A stretch of DNA of 64,000 bases from Clostridium nigeriense. GTDB taxonomy: Bacteria; Bacillota; Clostridia; Clostridiales; Clostridiaceae. Every line of letters begins with the position of its first letter. The stretch's first letter is position 1. Made by a program: the position numbers and the translations under genes. The notes beneath the pieces were generated by a model. That model was not told the origin of the DNA and ran no database searches. It saw nothing but the letters and a program-made list of their open reading frames with translations. The stretch covers positions 1,943,971 to 2,007,970 of the forward strand of contig NZ_LT575472.1 of NCBI RefSeq assembly GCF_900086595.1, written 5' to 3'. Of this stretch, positions 24,794 through 34,576 are shown piece after piece.

Positions 24794-25499
24794 GTAGATC
24801 CTCTAATAGTCTGGTTTTATTCTTGGTTTTTTCATCAACAGATTTAATTATTTTTGCAGGACTTCCTGCTACAACAACCCCTGAAGGAACATCCTTAGTT
24901 ACTACTGAACCAGCTGCAACAACTGAAGAATTTCCGATTTTAATTCCTTCTAAAATAACAGCATTTGCACCAACCAAAACATCATTACCTATTTCACAAG
25001 GTGAATTACTAGGAGGTTCTAGTACACCTGCAATAACTGCACCAGCACCTATATGAGATCTTTTACCAATCTTAGCTCTAGCACCAATAACAGCATTCAT
25101 ATCTATCATGGTATCTTCGCCGATTTCAGAGCCTATATTTATTACTGCTCCCATCATGATAACAGCATTTTTTTCTATTTTTACTCTATCTCTAATTATA
25201 GCCCCAGGTTCTATTCTAGCATTAATATCCAAAAGGCTAAGCATAGGAATAGCCGAATTTTTTCTATCATTTTCAATTCTAAAATGATTTATTAAAGGTA
25301 TATTGGTATCGATAAATTCCCTAATTAGATTATATTCACCAAATATAACATAGAAATTATTACTTCCATACCATTCTAATTCCTTAAAATCAGCACTACT
25401 TAAGTCGCCGTTTATATAAACTTTAGTAGGTGTGGTCTTTCTAGAGTTTTTAATAAATCTTGCAATTTCATAAGGATCAGTCAAATCGTTATAATCCAT
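24786..25499 (-). CDS. dapH: 2,3,4,5-tetrahydropyridine-2,6-dicarboxylate N-acetyltransferase
   Basis: The 237-residue protein has an N-terminal domain ([24 protein letters not shown]) characteristic of DapH and a left-handed beta-helix of hexapeptide repeats ([20 protein letters not shown] onward) near 97-215. The ending [13 protein letters not shown] is typical. It acetylates tetrahydrodipicolinate with acetyl-CoA in the acetylase branch of lysine/diaminopimelate synthesis. Related steps asd, dapA and dapB lie 8-11 kb downstream, and an aminotransferase that could be the next step lies 0.7 kb away on the opposite strand. Confidence 0.9.
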   Translation of the reverse strand: MDYNDLTDPYEIARFIKNSRKTTPTKVYINGDLSSADFKELEWYGSNNFYVIFGEYNLIREFIDTNIPLINHFRIENDRKNSAIPMLSLLDINARIEPGAIIRDRVKIEKNAVIMMGAVINIGSEIGEDTMIDMNAVIGARAKIGKRSHIGAGAVIAGVLEPPSNSPCEIGNDVLVGANAVILEGIKIGNSSVVAAGSVVTKDVPSGVVVAGSPAKIIKSVDEKTKNKTRLLEDLRK

Positions 25500-25646
25500 A
25501 AAAAATCCTCCCCAAATAAAAATAAGTTGAGGAAATTATATCAATATATTATAAGGATAGCAAGAGTAAGGAAGTGAAAAGAGAGAAAAATATTATTATT
25601 TACAAGGAAGTTGTACTTAATGTAAAATTTATTAAAAAAGGAGTTG

Positions 25647-26189
25647 ATGATTTTGAAACTAGAACAAGGATTAGTTCAAGTTTATACTGGCGAAGGAAAA
25701 GGTAAAACAACTGCTGCTATAGGGCAAGGAATTAGAGCATATGGTAATGGTTTAAAGGTTTATATGTTGCAATTTTTAAAAGGTGGTAGAACTGGTGAAC
25801 TAAAGACTATAGATGAATTAGGTGATAATTTTAAAATATTTAGGTTTGAGAAACCAAAGGATTTTACATGGAATTTAACAGATGAAGAAAAAGAAGAGTT
25901 GAGATTAGAAATTAGAGATGGGTATAATTTTGCATTAGAAACTGTCAAAGGAAATAAATGCGATGTATTAATAATAGATGAAATAATGGCTGTCCTATCA
26001 AATAATTTTCTATCTGTTGAAGAAGTACTACATATTATTGATAATAAACCTAAAACCATGGAACTTATCTTAACGGGTAGAAATGTTCCTAAGGAAATAT
26101 TAGAAAAAAGTAATTTAGTTACTGAAATGAAATGTATAAAACATTATTTTGAAGAAGGGGTTCCTGCAAGAGAGGGTATAGAATATTAA
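25647..26189 (+). CDS. cobO: Cob(I)yrinic acid a,c-diamide adenosyltransferase
   Basis: The product (about 180 aa) has the CobA/CobO P-loop VYTGEGKGKTTAAIGQG near residues 12-28, then YMLQFLKGGRTGEL near 44-57 and the LIIDEI motif near 112-117, all typical of this ATP-dependent transferase. It attaches the adenosyl group to corrinoids. No cobalamin riboswitch is seen upstream. It may salvage cobinamide, since no other cobalamin genes are nearby. AAAGGAG precedes the TTG/ATG start; ATG 25647 is preferred. Confidence 0.9.
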   Translation: MILKLEQGLVQVYTGEGKGKTTAAIGQGIRAYGNGLKVYMLQFLKGGRTGELKTIDELGDNFKIFRFEKPKDFTWNLTDEEKEELRLEIRDGYNFALETVKGNKCDVLIIDEIMAVLSNNFLSVEEVLHIIDNKPKTMELILTGRNVPKEILEKSNLVTEMKCIKHYFEEGVPAREGIEY

Positions 26190-26210
26190 AATAATAAAGG
26201 GGGCTAATAT

Positions 26211-27347
26211 ATGAATAGAAACTTAAGTGATATAGAAATGTCTGGTATAAGAAAATTTTTCAATAAAGTTAATAATGTAGATGGGGCAATATCTTTAACT
26301 TTAGGAGAACCAGATTTTAAAGCACCTATGGAAATTAAATATGGAATGATTAAAGCTATTGAAGAAGATAAAACAGTTTATACCGATAATTTTGGTATTT
26401 TAGGATTAAGAAAAGAAATATCTAAGTACTTAAGAAATAAAGGTATTAATTATTCCTATGAAGATATATGTATAACTGTAGGTGGTAGCGAGGCTTTGTT
26501 TTCATCTTTAGCTACATTAATAAATAAAGGAGATAAAGTACTTGTACCTACACCAGCTTATCCTGCTTACGAGAACATAGTAAGAATACTAGGCGGTGAA
26601 GTTGTAAATTATTATTTAAATGAAGATTTTTCTCTTAATTTCATCGAACTAGAAAGAGTAATAAAGGAATCTAATATTAAGTATATAATTTTATCATATC
26701 CATCAAACCCAACAGGAACAATTTTAAATGAGAAAGAATATCACAAGTTAATAGAGTTAATAAAAGAAAATAATTTATTTGTTATTAGTGATGAAATCTA
26801 TGAGTCTTTTTGCTATGAAAAGTATTATAGCTTGGCCATGGATAGTGATGTTATAGAAAATATAATTTATATTGGTGGCTTTTCTAAAATGTTTTCTATT
26901 ACAGGAATTAGATTAGGGTTTATTGCAGCTAAGGGAAAGACTTTTAATGAAATAGGTAAGGTACATCAATATAATGTGTCTTGTGCAAACTCAATAGGTC
27001 AATATGGAGTTTTAGAGGGATTAAAACATGGACTTTATAATGTAGAAAAAATGAAAAATGAGTTTTTAAGAAGAAAAATATATGTAGAGAAGAGGTTAGA
27101 AGATGTTAAAATTGATTTTATATCACCAAAAGGAGCATTCTATGTATTTCCTTCTATAAAAAAGTATAATTTAACTTCAGAAGAGTTTTGTGAAAGATTA
27201 CTATATGAAGAGAAAGTAGCTTGTGTTCCAGGGAGTGCTTTTGGTAAGGCAGGTGAAGGCTATATACGTATTTCATATTGTTACTCAATAGAAGAATTAA
27301 AGAATGCTTTTGATAGAATTGAAAAGTTTATAAATAAAATAAGGTAA
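26211..27347 (+). CDS. Class I/II pyridoxal-phosphate aminotransferase
   Basis: The 378-residue protein has the fold-type I aminotransferase signatures: SYPSNPTGTILNEKE near 162-176, ISDEIYESFCYE near 190-201, and the PLP lysine in GGFSKMFSITGIRLGF near 223-238. It lies 22 bases after cobO and probably forms one unit with it. Candidates are N-acetyl-LL-diaminopimelate aminotransferase (PatA/DapX), suggested by nearby dapH, or a general aspartate/alanine-type enzyme. Sequence alone does not separate these. A terminator with a 16-bp stem follows. Confidence 0.8.
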   Translation: MNRNLSDIEMSGIRKFFNKVNNVDGAISLTLGEPDFKAPMEIKYGMIKAIEEDKTVYTDNFGILGLRKEISKYLRNKGINYSYEDICITVGGSEALFSSLATLINKGDKVLVPTPAYPAYENIVRILGGEVVNYYLNEDFSLNFIELERVIKESNIKYIILSYPSNPTGTILNEKEYHKLIELIKENNLFVISDEIYESFCYEKYYSLAMDSDVIENIIYIGGFSKMFSITGIRLGFIAAKGKTFNEIGKVHQYNVSCANSIGQYGVLEGLKHGLYNVEKMKNEFLRRKIYVEKRLEDVKIDFISPKGAFYVFPSIKKYNLTSEEFCERLLYEEKVACVPGSAFGKAGEGYIRISYCYSIEELKNAFDRIEKFINKIR

Positions 27348-27350
27348 AGA

Positions 27351-27392
27351 AAAGCTTATTAATATAGAGGTTTTATATTAATAAGCTTTTTT
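27351..27392 (+). terminator. Strong intrinsic terminator after the aminotransferase
   Basis: A 16-bp perfect stem AAAGCTTATTAATATA (27351-27366) / TATATTAATAAGCTTT (27374-27389) with a 7-base loop is followed by a T run. Confidence 0.9.
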
Positions 27393-27564
27393 ATGAATAA
27401 ATATTCTTAATGTATGTAGAGAAACTCAAAATATATCATTAGATGTTCACTTATAACGAACAAATGGGAGCATATGTCCGTATATTTCTAGTAATATATA
27501 AATAGAATAATATAAAAAATTAATAATTTAATAAAAATTAGAAAAATGAAGGATTAATAATTAT

Positions 27565-27606
27565 ACTTGCATAAATGCTGATAAAATGCAAGTGTAAGCG
27601 TTTTCT
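27565..27606. promoter_or_regulatory. CcpA cre-like site and adjacent inverted repeat upstream of opp
   Basis: TGTAAGCGTTTTCT (27593-27606) matches the CcpA consensus TGWAANCGNTNWCA at 13 of 14 positions (last base differs). Overlapping its first base, ACTTGCAT (27565-27572) and ATGCAAGT (27586-27593) form a perfect 8-bp inverted repeat that could be another operator. The rest of the 434-base gap (27348-27781) holds the terminator above, an AT-rich stretch and the promoter below; I see no gene in it. Confidence 0.6.
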
Positions 27607-27697
27607 AGAATGTAGAGCAATGTTTTATGAATTATAAAAAAAAGAGGGGCATTATTGATACATTATTAAAATAGAATAGATAAATTTAAAATGTTAA

Positions 27698-27725
27698 TTG
27701 ACAAATTCTAAGAATATAATATAAT
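27698..27725 (+). promoter_or_regulatory. Promoter of the opp operon
   Basis: TTGACA (27698-27703), 16 bases, then TATAAT (27720-27725), 57 bases before the first gene. The cre-like site lies about 90 bases upstream of the -35 box. Confidence 0.65.
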
Positions 27726-27781
27726 TATTAATATCTACAATTTGGAATGTTCGTAGAATAATGAATGGGGGTTGAAAACAA

Positions 27782-28702
27782 ATGGTAAAGTATATAGGAA
27801 AGAGACTTTTAACTAGTATAGTTACAGTTTGGGCAGTAATTACTATAGTTTTCTTTCTAGTAAGAATGATGCCAGGCGGTCCATTTGATGGAGAAAAAAT
27901 TACGCCTGAAATGAAAGCTCAATTAAATGAAAAGTATGGATTGGACAAGCCGGTTGGTGAACAATACACACTTTATATGAAAAACCTTTTAAAAGGTGAC
28001 TTTGGTAAGTCGATGAAATATAAAGGAAGAGAAGTTTTAACAACAATTAAGAAGAGTTTTCCTAACTCAGCTAAAGTAGGAACAGTATCAATAGTATTTT
28101 CAGTAGCGGTGGGGGTTGCCCTTGGTATAATAGCTGCATTAAAGGCTGATAAGTGGCCGGATAGAATATGTATGATACTAGCCACCTTAGGAATAACAAT
28201 ACCAAGTTTTGTAATGGGTACTTTCTTGATTTATATATTCACAGTAGAGATGAAAGGATTTTTACCTGCTACAGGTTTGAGTAAACCTAAAAATTATATA
28301 ATGCCTGTTATAGCTTTATCAGGAAGTTCAATGGCATTTATAACAAGATTAACAAGAAGTAAATTAATTGATGTACTTAAATCAGATTATATAAGAACAG
28401 CAAAGGCTAAAGGGTTAAGTGGAAAATCAATAATATTTAAACATGCATTAAGGAATTCTTTAATTCCAGTAGTTACATACTTAGGACCACTAGTGGCTGG
28501 AGTATTAACAGGATCCTTTGTAGTAGAAAAAATATTTGCAATACCAGGTCTTGGAAATGAATTTACTTTATCTATAACTAATAGAGATTATACTTCATTA
28601 TTAGGGGTAACAGCATTCTACTGTACATTAATAGTAATATGTAATCTTTTAGTTGATATTGTATATGTATTAATAGATCCAAGAATTAAGCTAGAAGGTT
28701 AA
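27782..28702 (+). CDS. oppB: Peptide ABC transporter permease (OppB type)
   Basis: The 306-residue inner-membrane protein has about six hydrophobic segments, an N-terminal FLVRMMPGGPF loop typical of OppB/DppB, and the binding-protein-dependent permease signature with the EAA-type loop (YIRTAKAKGLSGKSIIFKHALRN, near 201-223). It contacts OppD/OppF and forms the pore with OppC. The gene leads a five-gene importer operon behind GGGGGTTG. Substrates are di- or oligopeptides; sequence does not distinguish opp from dpp. Confidence 0.9.
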   Translation: MVKYIGKRLLTSIVTVWAVITIVFFLVRMMPGGPFDGEKITPEMKAQLNEKYGLDKPVGEQYTLYMKNLLKGDFGKSMKYKGREVLTTIKKSFPNSAKVGTVSIVFSVAVGVALGIIAALKADKWPDRICMILATLGITIPSFVMGTFLIYIFTVEMKGFLPATGLSKPKNYIMPVIALSGSSMAFITRLTRSKLIDVLKSDYIRTAKAKGLSGKSIIFKHALRNSLIPVVTYLGPLVAGVLTGSFVVEKIFAIPGLGNEFTLSITNRDYTSLLGVTAFYCTLIVICNLLVDIVYVLIDPRIKLEG

Positions 28703-28715
28703 TAGGGGGTAAAAA

Positions 28716-29675
28716 ATGGAAAATTTGAAATATGACTTAGATATAGATAAAGAATTATTTACTCCTTTAAATGAAGAGGAAAAAAAGTTTGAAGAAATAG
28801 TTAGACCAAGTGTAGGATATTGGGCAGATGCTTGGAGAAGATTAAAAAATAATAAAGTTGCATTATTTTCATTAATTATGATTGTTATAGTTGTACTTTT
28901 TGCATTCTTAGGACCAATATTAATGGAAAAAGTACTTGGTTACACATATTATGATACAAATTTACAAGCTACAGATTTAAGACCAAGTGCACAACATTGG
29001 TTTGGAACTGATAACTTAGGTAGAGATTTATTTGTAAGAGTTATGTATGGTGCTAGATATTCACTTATAATTGCAATTTCTGCAGCAGCTATTAATTTAG
29101 TTATAGGTGTTTTATATGGAGGAATAGCTGGCTTCTTTGGTGGAAAAGTGGACAATATAATGATGAGAATAGTTGACGTTTTATATTCTATTCCTACTCA
29201 AATATATGTAATTATATTAATGGCTGCTTTTAAGAAGGAAGGATCTACAGGATTAACTACTATTATTTTAGCAATGGCAATTTCATATTGGGTTGGTATG
29301 GCTAGAATAGTTAGAGGGGAAATTCTTGAATTAAAGCAAAGAGAATTCGTACTTGCTGCTAAAGCTCTTGGTGCTTCAAAAGTAAGAATATTATTTAGAC
29401 ATTTAATTCCTAACTGTATGGGATCTATATTAGTAACTTTAACTTTATTTGTACCTCAAGCTATATTTACTGAAGCTTTCTTAAGCTTTATAGGTTTAGG
29501 TATAAATGCACCTCTAGCATCTCTTGGAACTTTAGCAAATGATGCAAGTGGATTATTAAGTACTGCTGCTTACCAATTATTATTCCCAGCAGGAGCAATT
29601 TGTATAATTATTTTAGCATTTAACTTATTTGGTGATGGATTAACAGAAGCTTTAGATCCTAAGAATAAGAAATAG
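28716..29675 (+). CDS. oppC: Peptide ABC transporter permease (OppC type)
   Basis: The 319-residue protein has a cytoplasmic N-terminus with SVGYWADAWRRLKNNKVALFSL, typical of the OppC N-terminal domain, then six hydrophobic segments. It carries the motif PSAQHWFGTDNLGRDLFVRVMYGARYSL near 91-118 and the EAA loop (REFVLAAKALGASKVRILFRHLIPN, near 208-232). It pairs with OppB to form the membrane channel. It follows OppB by 14 bases with AGGGGGT upstream. Confidence 0.92.
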   Translation: MENLKYDLDIDKELFTPLNEEEKKFEEIVRPSVGYWADAWRRLKNNKVALFSLIMIVIVVLFAFLGPILMEKVLGYTYYDTNLQATDLRPSAQHWFGTDNLGRDLFVRVMYGARYSLIIAISAAAINLVIGVLYGGIAGFFGGKVDNIMMRIVDVLYSIPTQIYVIILMAAFKKEGSTGLTTIILAMAISYWVGMARIVRGEILELKQREFVLAAKALGASKVRILFRHLIPNCMGSILVTLTLFVPQAIFTEAFLSFIGLGINAPLASLGTLANDASGLLSTAAYQLLFPAGAICIIILAFNLFGDGLTEALDPKNKK

Positions 29676-29686
29676 GAGGATGACAA

Positions 29687-30694
29687 ATGAGTAAGTTATT
29701 AGAAGTAAAAAATTTAAAAACCTCCTTTAGAACTCATATAGGTGATGTAAAATCAGTAAGGGGAGTATCCTTACATTTAGATAAAGGAGAAGCTTTAGGT
29801 ATAGTTGGAGAATCAGGTTGTGGTAAATCAGTAACTATGATGTCTTTAATGAGATTATTGGCAGATAACGCTGTAATTGAATCAGATGCTATACTTTTTG
29901 ATGGAAAAGATATAACTAACCCAACAGAAAAAGAAATGCAAGAAATAAGAGGAAATGATATGGCAATGATCTTCCAAGATCCTATGACATCATTAAATCC
30001 GTTATTTACTGTTGGAGATCAATTAACAGAGCATTTAATAAAGCATAAAAAGGTTTCTAAGAAAGAAGCTAAGGAAATGGCAATAAAAATGCTTGATATG
30101 GTTGGAATACCAAGTCCTGAAAAGAGATTAGATCAATATCCACATGAATTTTCAGGTGGTATGAGACAAAGAGTAATGATAGCTATGAGCTTAATTTGTG
30201 AGCCTAAACTAATTATAGCTGATGAACCTACAACTGCTTTAGACGTTACAATTCAGGCTCAAATATTAGATTTAATGAAGGATTTAAAAGAAAAAATAAA
30301 TACTTCTATTATACTAATAACACATGATTTAGGTGTAGTTGCTGATCTTTGTACAAGAATAAATGTTATGTATGGTGGATTAATAGTAGAAGAAGGAACT
30401 GATGAAGATATATTCTATAATCCTAAACATCCATATACATGGGGACTTTTAAATAGTGTTCCAAACCCTAAAAGCGAACTAAAAGAAAAATTAGTTCCAA
30501 TTGAAGGTCAACCACCTGATTTATTAAAACCACCAGCTGGATGTCCTTTTGCAGCAAGATGTAAATATGCAATGAAGGTTTGTTTAGATAAACAACCACC
30601 TTTATTTGAAATTTCAGAAGGGCATAAAGCAGCATGCTGGTTATGTCATGAAAATGCACCAAAAGTAGAATCACCAATCAGGAGGGAAGATTAA
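29687..30694 (+). CDS. oppD: Peptide ABC transporter ATPase (OppD type)
   Basis: The 335-residue cytoplasmic ATPase has Walker A GESGCGKS near 41-48, signature EFSGGMRQR near 151-159, and Walker [13 protein letters not shown] near 171-182. The C-terminal oligopeptide/dipeptide domain has [18 protein letters not shown] near 283-300, where OppD/DppD enzymes usually have conserved Cys residues that may hold a metal cluster. It energises import. Its stop overlaps the OppF start by one base (TAATG). Confidence 0.92.
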   Translation: MSKLLEVKNLKTSFRTHIGDVKSVRGVSLHLDKGEALGIVGESGCGKSVTMMSLMRLLADNAVIESDAILFDGKDITNPTEKEMQEIRGNDMAMIFQDPMTSLNPLFTVGDQLTEHLIKHKKVSKKEAKEMAIKMLDMVGIPSPEKRLDQYPHEFSGGMRQRVMIAMSLICEPKLIIADEPTTALDVTIQAQILDLMKDLKEKINTSIILITHDLGVVADLCTRINVMYGGLIVEEGTDEDIFYNPKHPYTWGLLNSVPNPKSELKEKLVPIEGQPPDLLKPPAGCPFAARCKYAMKVCLDKQPPLFEISEGHKAACWLCHENAPKVESPIRRED

Positions 30695-31677
30695 TGGATA
30701 AGAAAAATGATGTAATATTAGAAGTTAAGAATCTTTGTAAATACTTCCCTGTAAATAAAGGTCTTTTTGCGAAACCAAGTTTTGTTAAAGCTGTGGATGA
30801 TGTTTCTTTTACAATAAAAAGAGGAGAAACATTAGGATTAGTAGGGGAATCAGGTTGTGGTAAAACTACAACAGGAAGAACTATATTAAAATTATATGAG
30901 CCAACTTCTGGTCAAATAATTTTTAATGGGGAAGACATTACTAATTTTAGCGAAAAGAAAATGGTTTCTTTAAGAAAGAATATGCAAATGATATTCCAAG
31001 ATCCATATGCTTCATTAAATCCTAGAATGACTGTTGGAGATATTATAGGAGAAGCTATAGACATTCATGGATTGTATAAAGGTGAAGAAAGAACTAAAAG
31101 AATTAGATATCTTTTAGATAGAGTAGGACTTAATGGAAGTCATATAAATAGATATGCTCATGAGTTCTCAGGTGGCCAAAGACAAAGAATAGGTATTGCA
31201 AGAGCTCTTGCGGTTCAACCAGATTTTATTGTATGTGATGAGCCTATTTCAGCACTAGATGTATCTATTCAAGCGCAAGTTATCAATATGCTTGAAGAGT
31301 TACAAGAAGAATTTGGTTTAACTTATCTTTTCATAGCTCATGATTTATCAATGGTTAAACATATATCTACTCATATTGGAGTTATGTACTTAGGTAAAAT
31401 GGTAGAGAAGGGACCAGCTGATGATGTTTATTTAAAACCAAAGCACCCATATACACAAGCTTTACTTTCAGCGGTACCAATTCCAGATCCTAGGGAGGCT
31501 AAGTCTAATAAGAGAATAGTATTAGAGGGTGACATTCCTTCACCTATAGATCCACCACCTGGATGTAGATTTAAGGGAAGATGTAAGTATGCAATGCCGA
31601 TTTGTGGAGAAAAGGATCCTGAACTAAAGGAAGTTGAACCAGGACATTTTGTAGCATGCCACTTATTTAACGAATAG
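30694..31677 (+). CDS. oppF: Peptide ABC transporter ATPase (OppF type)
   Basis: The 327-residue ATPase has Walker A GESGCGKT near 50-57, signature EFSGGQRQR near 152-160 and Walker [13 protein letters not shown] near 172-183. The C-terminal domain [18 protein letters not shown] parallels OppD. It starts at the overlapping ATG in TAATG, so translation is coupled. It forms the heterodimer with OppD beneath the OppB/OppC channel. Confidence 0.92.
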   Translation: MDKKNDVILEVKNLCKYFPVNKGLFAKPSFVKAVDDVSFTIKRGETLGLVGESGCGKTTTGRTILKLYEPTSGQIIFNGEDITNFSEKKMVSLRKNMQMIFQDPYASLNPRMTVGDIIGEAIDIHGLYKGEERTKRIRYLLDRVGLNGSHINRYAHEFSGGQRQRIGIARALAVQPDFIVCDEPISALDVSIQAQVINMLEELQEEFGLTYLFIAHDLSMVKHISTHIGVMYLGKMVEKGPADDVYLKPKHPYTQALLSAVPIPDPREAKSNKRIVLEGDIPSPIDPPPGCRFKGRCKYAMPICGEKDPELKEVEPGHFVACHLFNE

Positions 31678-31749
31678 TTACAAATTGCATAAAAGCAATT
31701 AGTATAAAAAACTAAAGTTTAAAATTAATTATATTAAGGGGGAAACATA

Positions 31750-33390
31750 ATGAAGAGCAATAAGCTTAGAAAAATTTGTGCTGTAGCACTAACACTTGCT
31801 CTTGGAATGTCTGTTTTTGCAGGTTGTGGAAACAGTAATTCTGGAGATAGTGGAAGAAAGTTAATTTACAATTTAGGAGAAGATCCAGATACAATTGATC
31901 CGACACTAAACACTTCATCAGGAGCTGGTTCAATAATTGACAATGCTTTTGAAGGATTAATGAGACTTGATGAAAATGAAAAAGCAAAACCAGGTGTAGC
32001 TGAAAAGTATGAAGTTTCAGATGATCAATTAGTATACACTTTCCATTTAAGAAAAGATGCTAAGTGGTCAGATGGACAGCCTGTTACTGCAAAAGACTTT
32101 GAATATTCATGGGTTAGAGCTTTAACAAAAGATACTGCCGCTGAATATAGCTATCAATTATACTATATAAAAAATGCAGAAAAATTCTATAACGGACAAG
32201 CTACTAGAGAAGAATTAGGAATTGAAGTTGTAGATGACTATACTTTAAAAGTAACTTTAGAAGCACCAACAGCTTACTTTTTAGAACTTACTGCATTTAC
32301 AACATATATGCCTTTAAGAGAGGATATAGTTTCTGCTAATCCTGAAGGATGGGCTACAGAACCAGAAACTTATGTTTCAAATGGGCCTTTCAAGCTAGTT
32401 CAATGGGATATGAAAGATCAATTGGTATTTGAAAGAAATGAAGAATATTGGAATGTTAAGGAAATTAAGCTTCCTGGAGTTGTTTATAAATTAGTTACTG
32501 ATCAAAATACTGCGTATGCATCATTAAAATCAGGTGAATTTGATATGGTTGATACAGTTCCACCTGCAGAAATTGCAGGAGGACAAGAAGAAGGATTAGT
32601 TAAAATCTATCCAAATCTTGCAACTTATATGTTAGTAATGAATGTTGGTAAGCAATCAACATTACCTGAAGATGTTAAAAAAGCTTTAAGTAATGAAAAA
32701 GTTAGAAGAGCTTTAGCAATATCTATAGACAGAAAGTCTCTTACAGAGAATGTTACTAAATCAGGTCAAGTTCCTGCTTATAGCTTTGTTCCAAAGGGAA
32801 TATTAAATGAGAAGGGTGAAGATTTTGCAGATAGAGAATACTATGATGCAAACACTCCAAATATCGAAGAAGCTAAGAAATTATTAGCTGAAGCTGGATA
32901 TCCAAATGGAGAAGGTCTTCCAACTTTAGAGTTTATGTATAACACTGAAGGAGATCATAAATTAATAGCTCAAGCTATACAACAAGACTGGGCAAAAATA
33001 GGTGTAAAAGTTGAATTAACTAACCAAGAGTGGAAAGTATTCTTAAACACTAGACAAGACGGTCAATACGAAATAGCAAGACACGGTTGGTCTGGAGACT
33101 ATGTTGACCCAATGACATTCTTAGATTTATGGGTAACTGGTGGAGGAAACAACGATGCTGGATATTCAAATCCAGAATATGATAAGCTAGTTGCTGAAGC
33201 TAAAAAAGAAGCAGATGTAGAAAAGAGATGGGAAACAATGAAGAAGGCTGAAGACATATTAATGGCTGATATGCCAATTATCCCATTATATTACTACACT
33301 AAAGTTAAGGGAGCTAAACCAGAAGTTAAGGGTGTTAGAGTTTCTACTTTAGGACATGTATTCTTTGATGGTGCATATATAGAAGAATAA
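31750..33390 (+). CDS. oppA: Peptide-binding lipoprotein (OppA type)
   Basis: The 546-residue lipoprotein has a signal peptide (RKICAVALTLALGMSVFAG) ending in the lipobox FAGC, so the Cys near residue 26 is lipidated and the protein is anchored outside. The SBP family 5 core follows: DPDTIDPTLNTSSGAGSI, then WSDGQPVTAKDFEYSWVRAL. A 72-base gap with a small AATTGC/GCAATT hairpin separates it from OppF, which may allow a higher yield of OppA. A strong terminator follows. Confidence 0.92.
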   Translation: MKSNKLRKICAVALTLALGMSVFAGCGNSNSGDSGRKLIYNLGEDPDTIDPTLNTSSGAGSIIDNAFEGLMRLDENEKAKPGVAEKYEVSDDQLVYTFHLRKDAKWSDGQPVTAKDFEYSWVRALTKDTAAEYSYQLYYIKNAEKFYNGQATREELGIEVVDDYTLKVTLEAPTAYFLELTAFTTYMPLREDIVSANPEGWATEPETYVSNGPFKLVQWDMKDQLVFERNEEYWNVKEIKLPGVVYKLVTDQNTAYASLKSGEFDMVDTVPPAEIAGGQEEGLVKIYPNLATYMLVMNVGKQSTLPEDVKKALSNEKVRRALAISIDRKSLTENVTKSGQVPAYSFVPKGILNEKGEDFADREYYDANTPNIEEAKKLLAEAGYPNGEGLPTLEFMYNTEGDHKLIAQAIQQDWAKIGVKVELTNQEWKVFLNTRQDGQYEIARHGWSGDYVDPMTFLDLWVTGGGNNDAGYSNPEYDKLVAEAKKEADVEKRWETMKKAEDILMADMPIIPLYYYTKVKGAKPEVKGVRVSTLGHVFFDGAYIEE

Positions 33391-33425
33391 TCTAAAGTAT
33401 GATATTATACATTTAGATTTATATT

Positions 33426-33454
33426 AAGAGGGCTGTATTTTACAGCCCTCTTTT
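33426..33454. terminator. Terminator after oppA
   Basis: A 12-bp perfect stem AAGAGGGCTGTA (33426-33437) / TACAGCCCTCTT (33441-33452) with a T run. It overlaps the stop of the small minus-strand gene, so it may act both ways. Confidence 0.9.
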
Positions 33455-33617
33455 AATTTCCAGCTCTATTATAATGTTCGCTAGAAACTCCTTGTCTTTT
33501 AACTGACTTATGCTTTGCATTTGGATTATGATTAAGACCTTCCTCTGTTATTGGTGTTTGGTAATTACATTTTTCCATTCTAGATTTCTTGTTATCAGGT
33601 TGACTATCCTTAGGCAT
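33453..33617 (-). CDS. Small conserved-type protein (54 aa), hypothetical
   Basis: On the minus strand, ATG at 33615-33617 follows AAGGAGGAATACT, an excellent ribosome site, and 54 codons end at the oppA terminator. The product is basic and hydrophilic, with MPKDSQPDNKKSRMEKC and a C-terminal VKRQGVSSEHYNRAGN. No membrane segment or known domain is seen. Short Asn/Lys-rich proteins of this kind are often spore-associated in clostridia, but that is a guess. Confidence 0.6.
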   Translation of the reverse strand: MPKDSQPDNKKSRMEKCNYQTPITEEGLNHNPNAKHKSVKRQGVSSEHYNRAGN

Positions 33618-33725
33618 AGTATTCCTCCTTATTAATTAGTATATTTTATTATTCCACATACATTTATAATTAAACTAGAAAAACATGGTGAATACTGTTA
33701 TATAAAATAGAATATTAATAAAAAA

Positions 33726-33749
33726 TAAAAACTCCCAGAGGAGTTTTTA
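33726..33749. terminator. Terminator of the asd-dapA-dapB operon
   Basis: A stem AAAACTCC / GGAGTTTT around loop CAGA (33727-33748), flanked by A and T runs on both sides, lies downstream of dapB on the minus strand. Confidence 0.75.
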
Positions 33750-33810
33750 TTAAACTGACTTATAAATTATTAAATTGTTTTATATTAAAATTAAATATAA
33801 TAAAAAAATT

Positions 33811-34566
33811 TTATATTCCTAGTAAATCTTCCATATTATAAATTCTAGGATAAAACATATCAGCCATATATTCGGCAGCTTTTAAAGCTCCTACTGCAAA
33901 GACTTCTCGAGATAGGGCAGTGTGAGAAAGTTCTATAATTTCTCCAGAACCTGCAAAAATTATATCATGATCACCAACTATAGATCCACCTCTTATTGCA
34001 TGAATACCAATTTCATTTTTTTCACGCTTAGAATTACCGTCTCTACCAAAAACATATTTTGATTTAACAGGTAAAGAATTTTTTATAGTATCAGCTAATA
34101 GTAGTGCAGTACCACTTGGAGAATCTATTTTTTGATTATGATGTTTTTCTATTATTTCTATATCATAATTCTCATATATATTTGGAACTATCTTTTTTAA
34201 TAATGAGTTTATTAGATTAATTCCTAAAGACATATTGGCAGATTTAAATATAGGAATAATATTACTTTTTTCTTTTATAAGTTTCAAATCATCTTCATTG
34301 TAACCAGTAGAGCATAATATAATTGGTTTATTATTTTTAATAGACAAATCTAATAAGTCATTTAGGGCCTCAGGTCTTGAAAAATCAATTATTACATCAT
34401 ATTCTATATCCACATCTAGAGTGCTTTTAAAAACTTTAAAATTATATTTTTCAGTAGGATATTTATCTATTCCAGCAACAATTATAATGTTTGGAAAATT
34501 TTTTGAAGCATTAACTATTACTTCTCCCATTTTTCCTGAGCATCCATTTAATAAAATTTTTACCAT
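33811..34566 (-). CDS. dapB: 4-hydroxy-tetrahydrodipicolinate reductase
   Basis: The 251-residue enzyme begins with an NAD(P)-binding loop ([12 protein letters not shown] near residues 5-16). It carries [22 protein letters not shown] near 134-155, the DapB signature with the catalytic His pair and Lys, then [19 protein letters not shown]. It reduces the DapA product in the lysine/diaminopimelate path. It is the last gene of a three-gene operon, ten bases after dapA. Confidence 0.93.
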   Translation of the reverse strand: MVKILLNGCSGKMGEVIVNASKNFPNIIIVAGIDKYPTEKYNFKVFKSTLDVDIEYDVIIDFSRPEALNDLLDLSIKNNKPIILCSTGYNEDDLKLIKEKSNIIPIFKSANMSLGINLINSLLKKIVPNIYENYDIEIIEKHHNQKIDSPSGTALLLADTIKNSLPVKSKYVFGRDGNSKREKNEIGIHAIRGGSIVGDHDIIFAGSGEIIELSHTALSREVFAVGALKAAEYMADMFYPRIYNMEDLLGI

Positions 34567-34576
34567 ATATTACTCC

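Noticed and set aside
25500-25643. Cobalamin riboswitch upstream of cobO
   Set aside because: The gap is short and AT-rich and lacks the B12-box bases; I saw no aptamer pattern.
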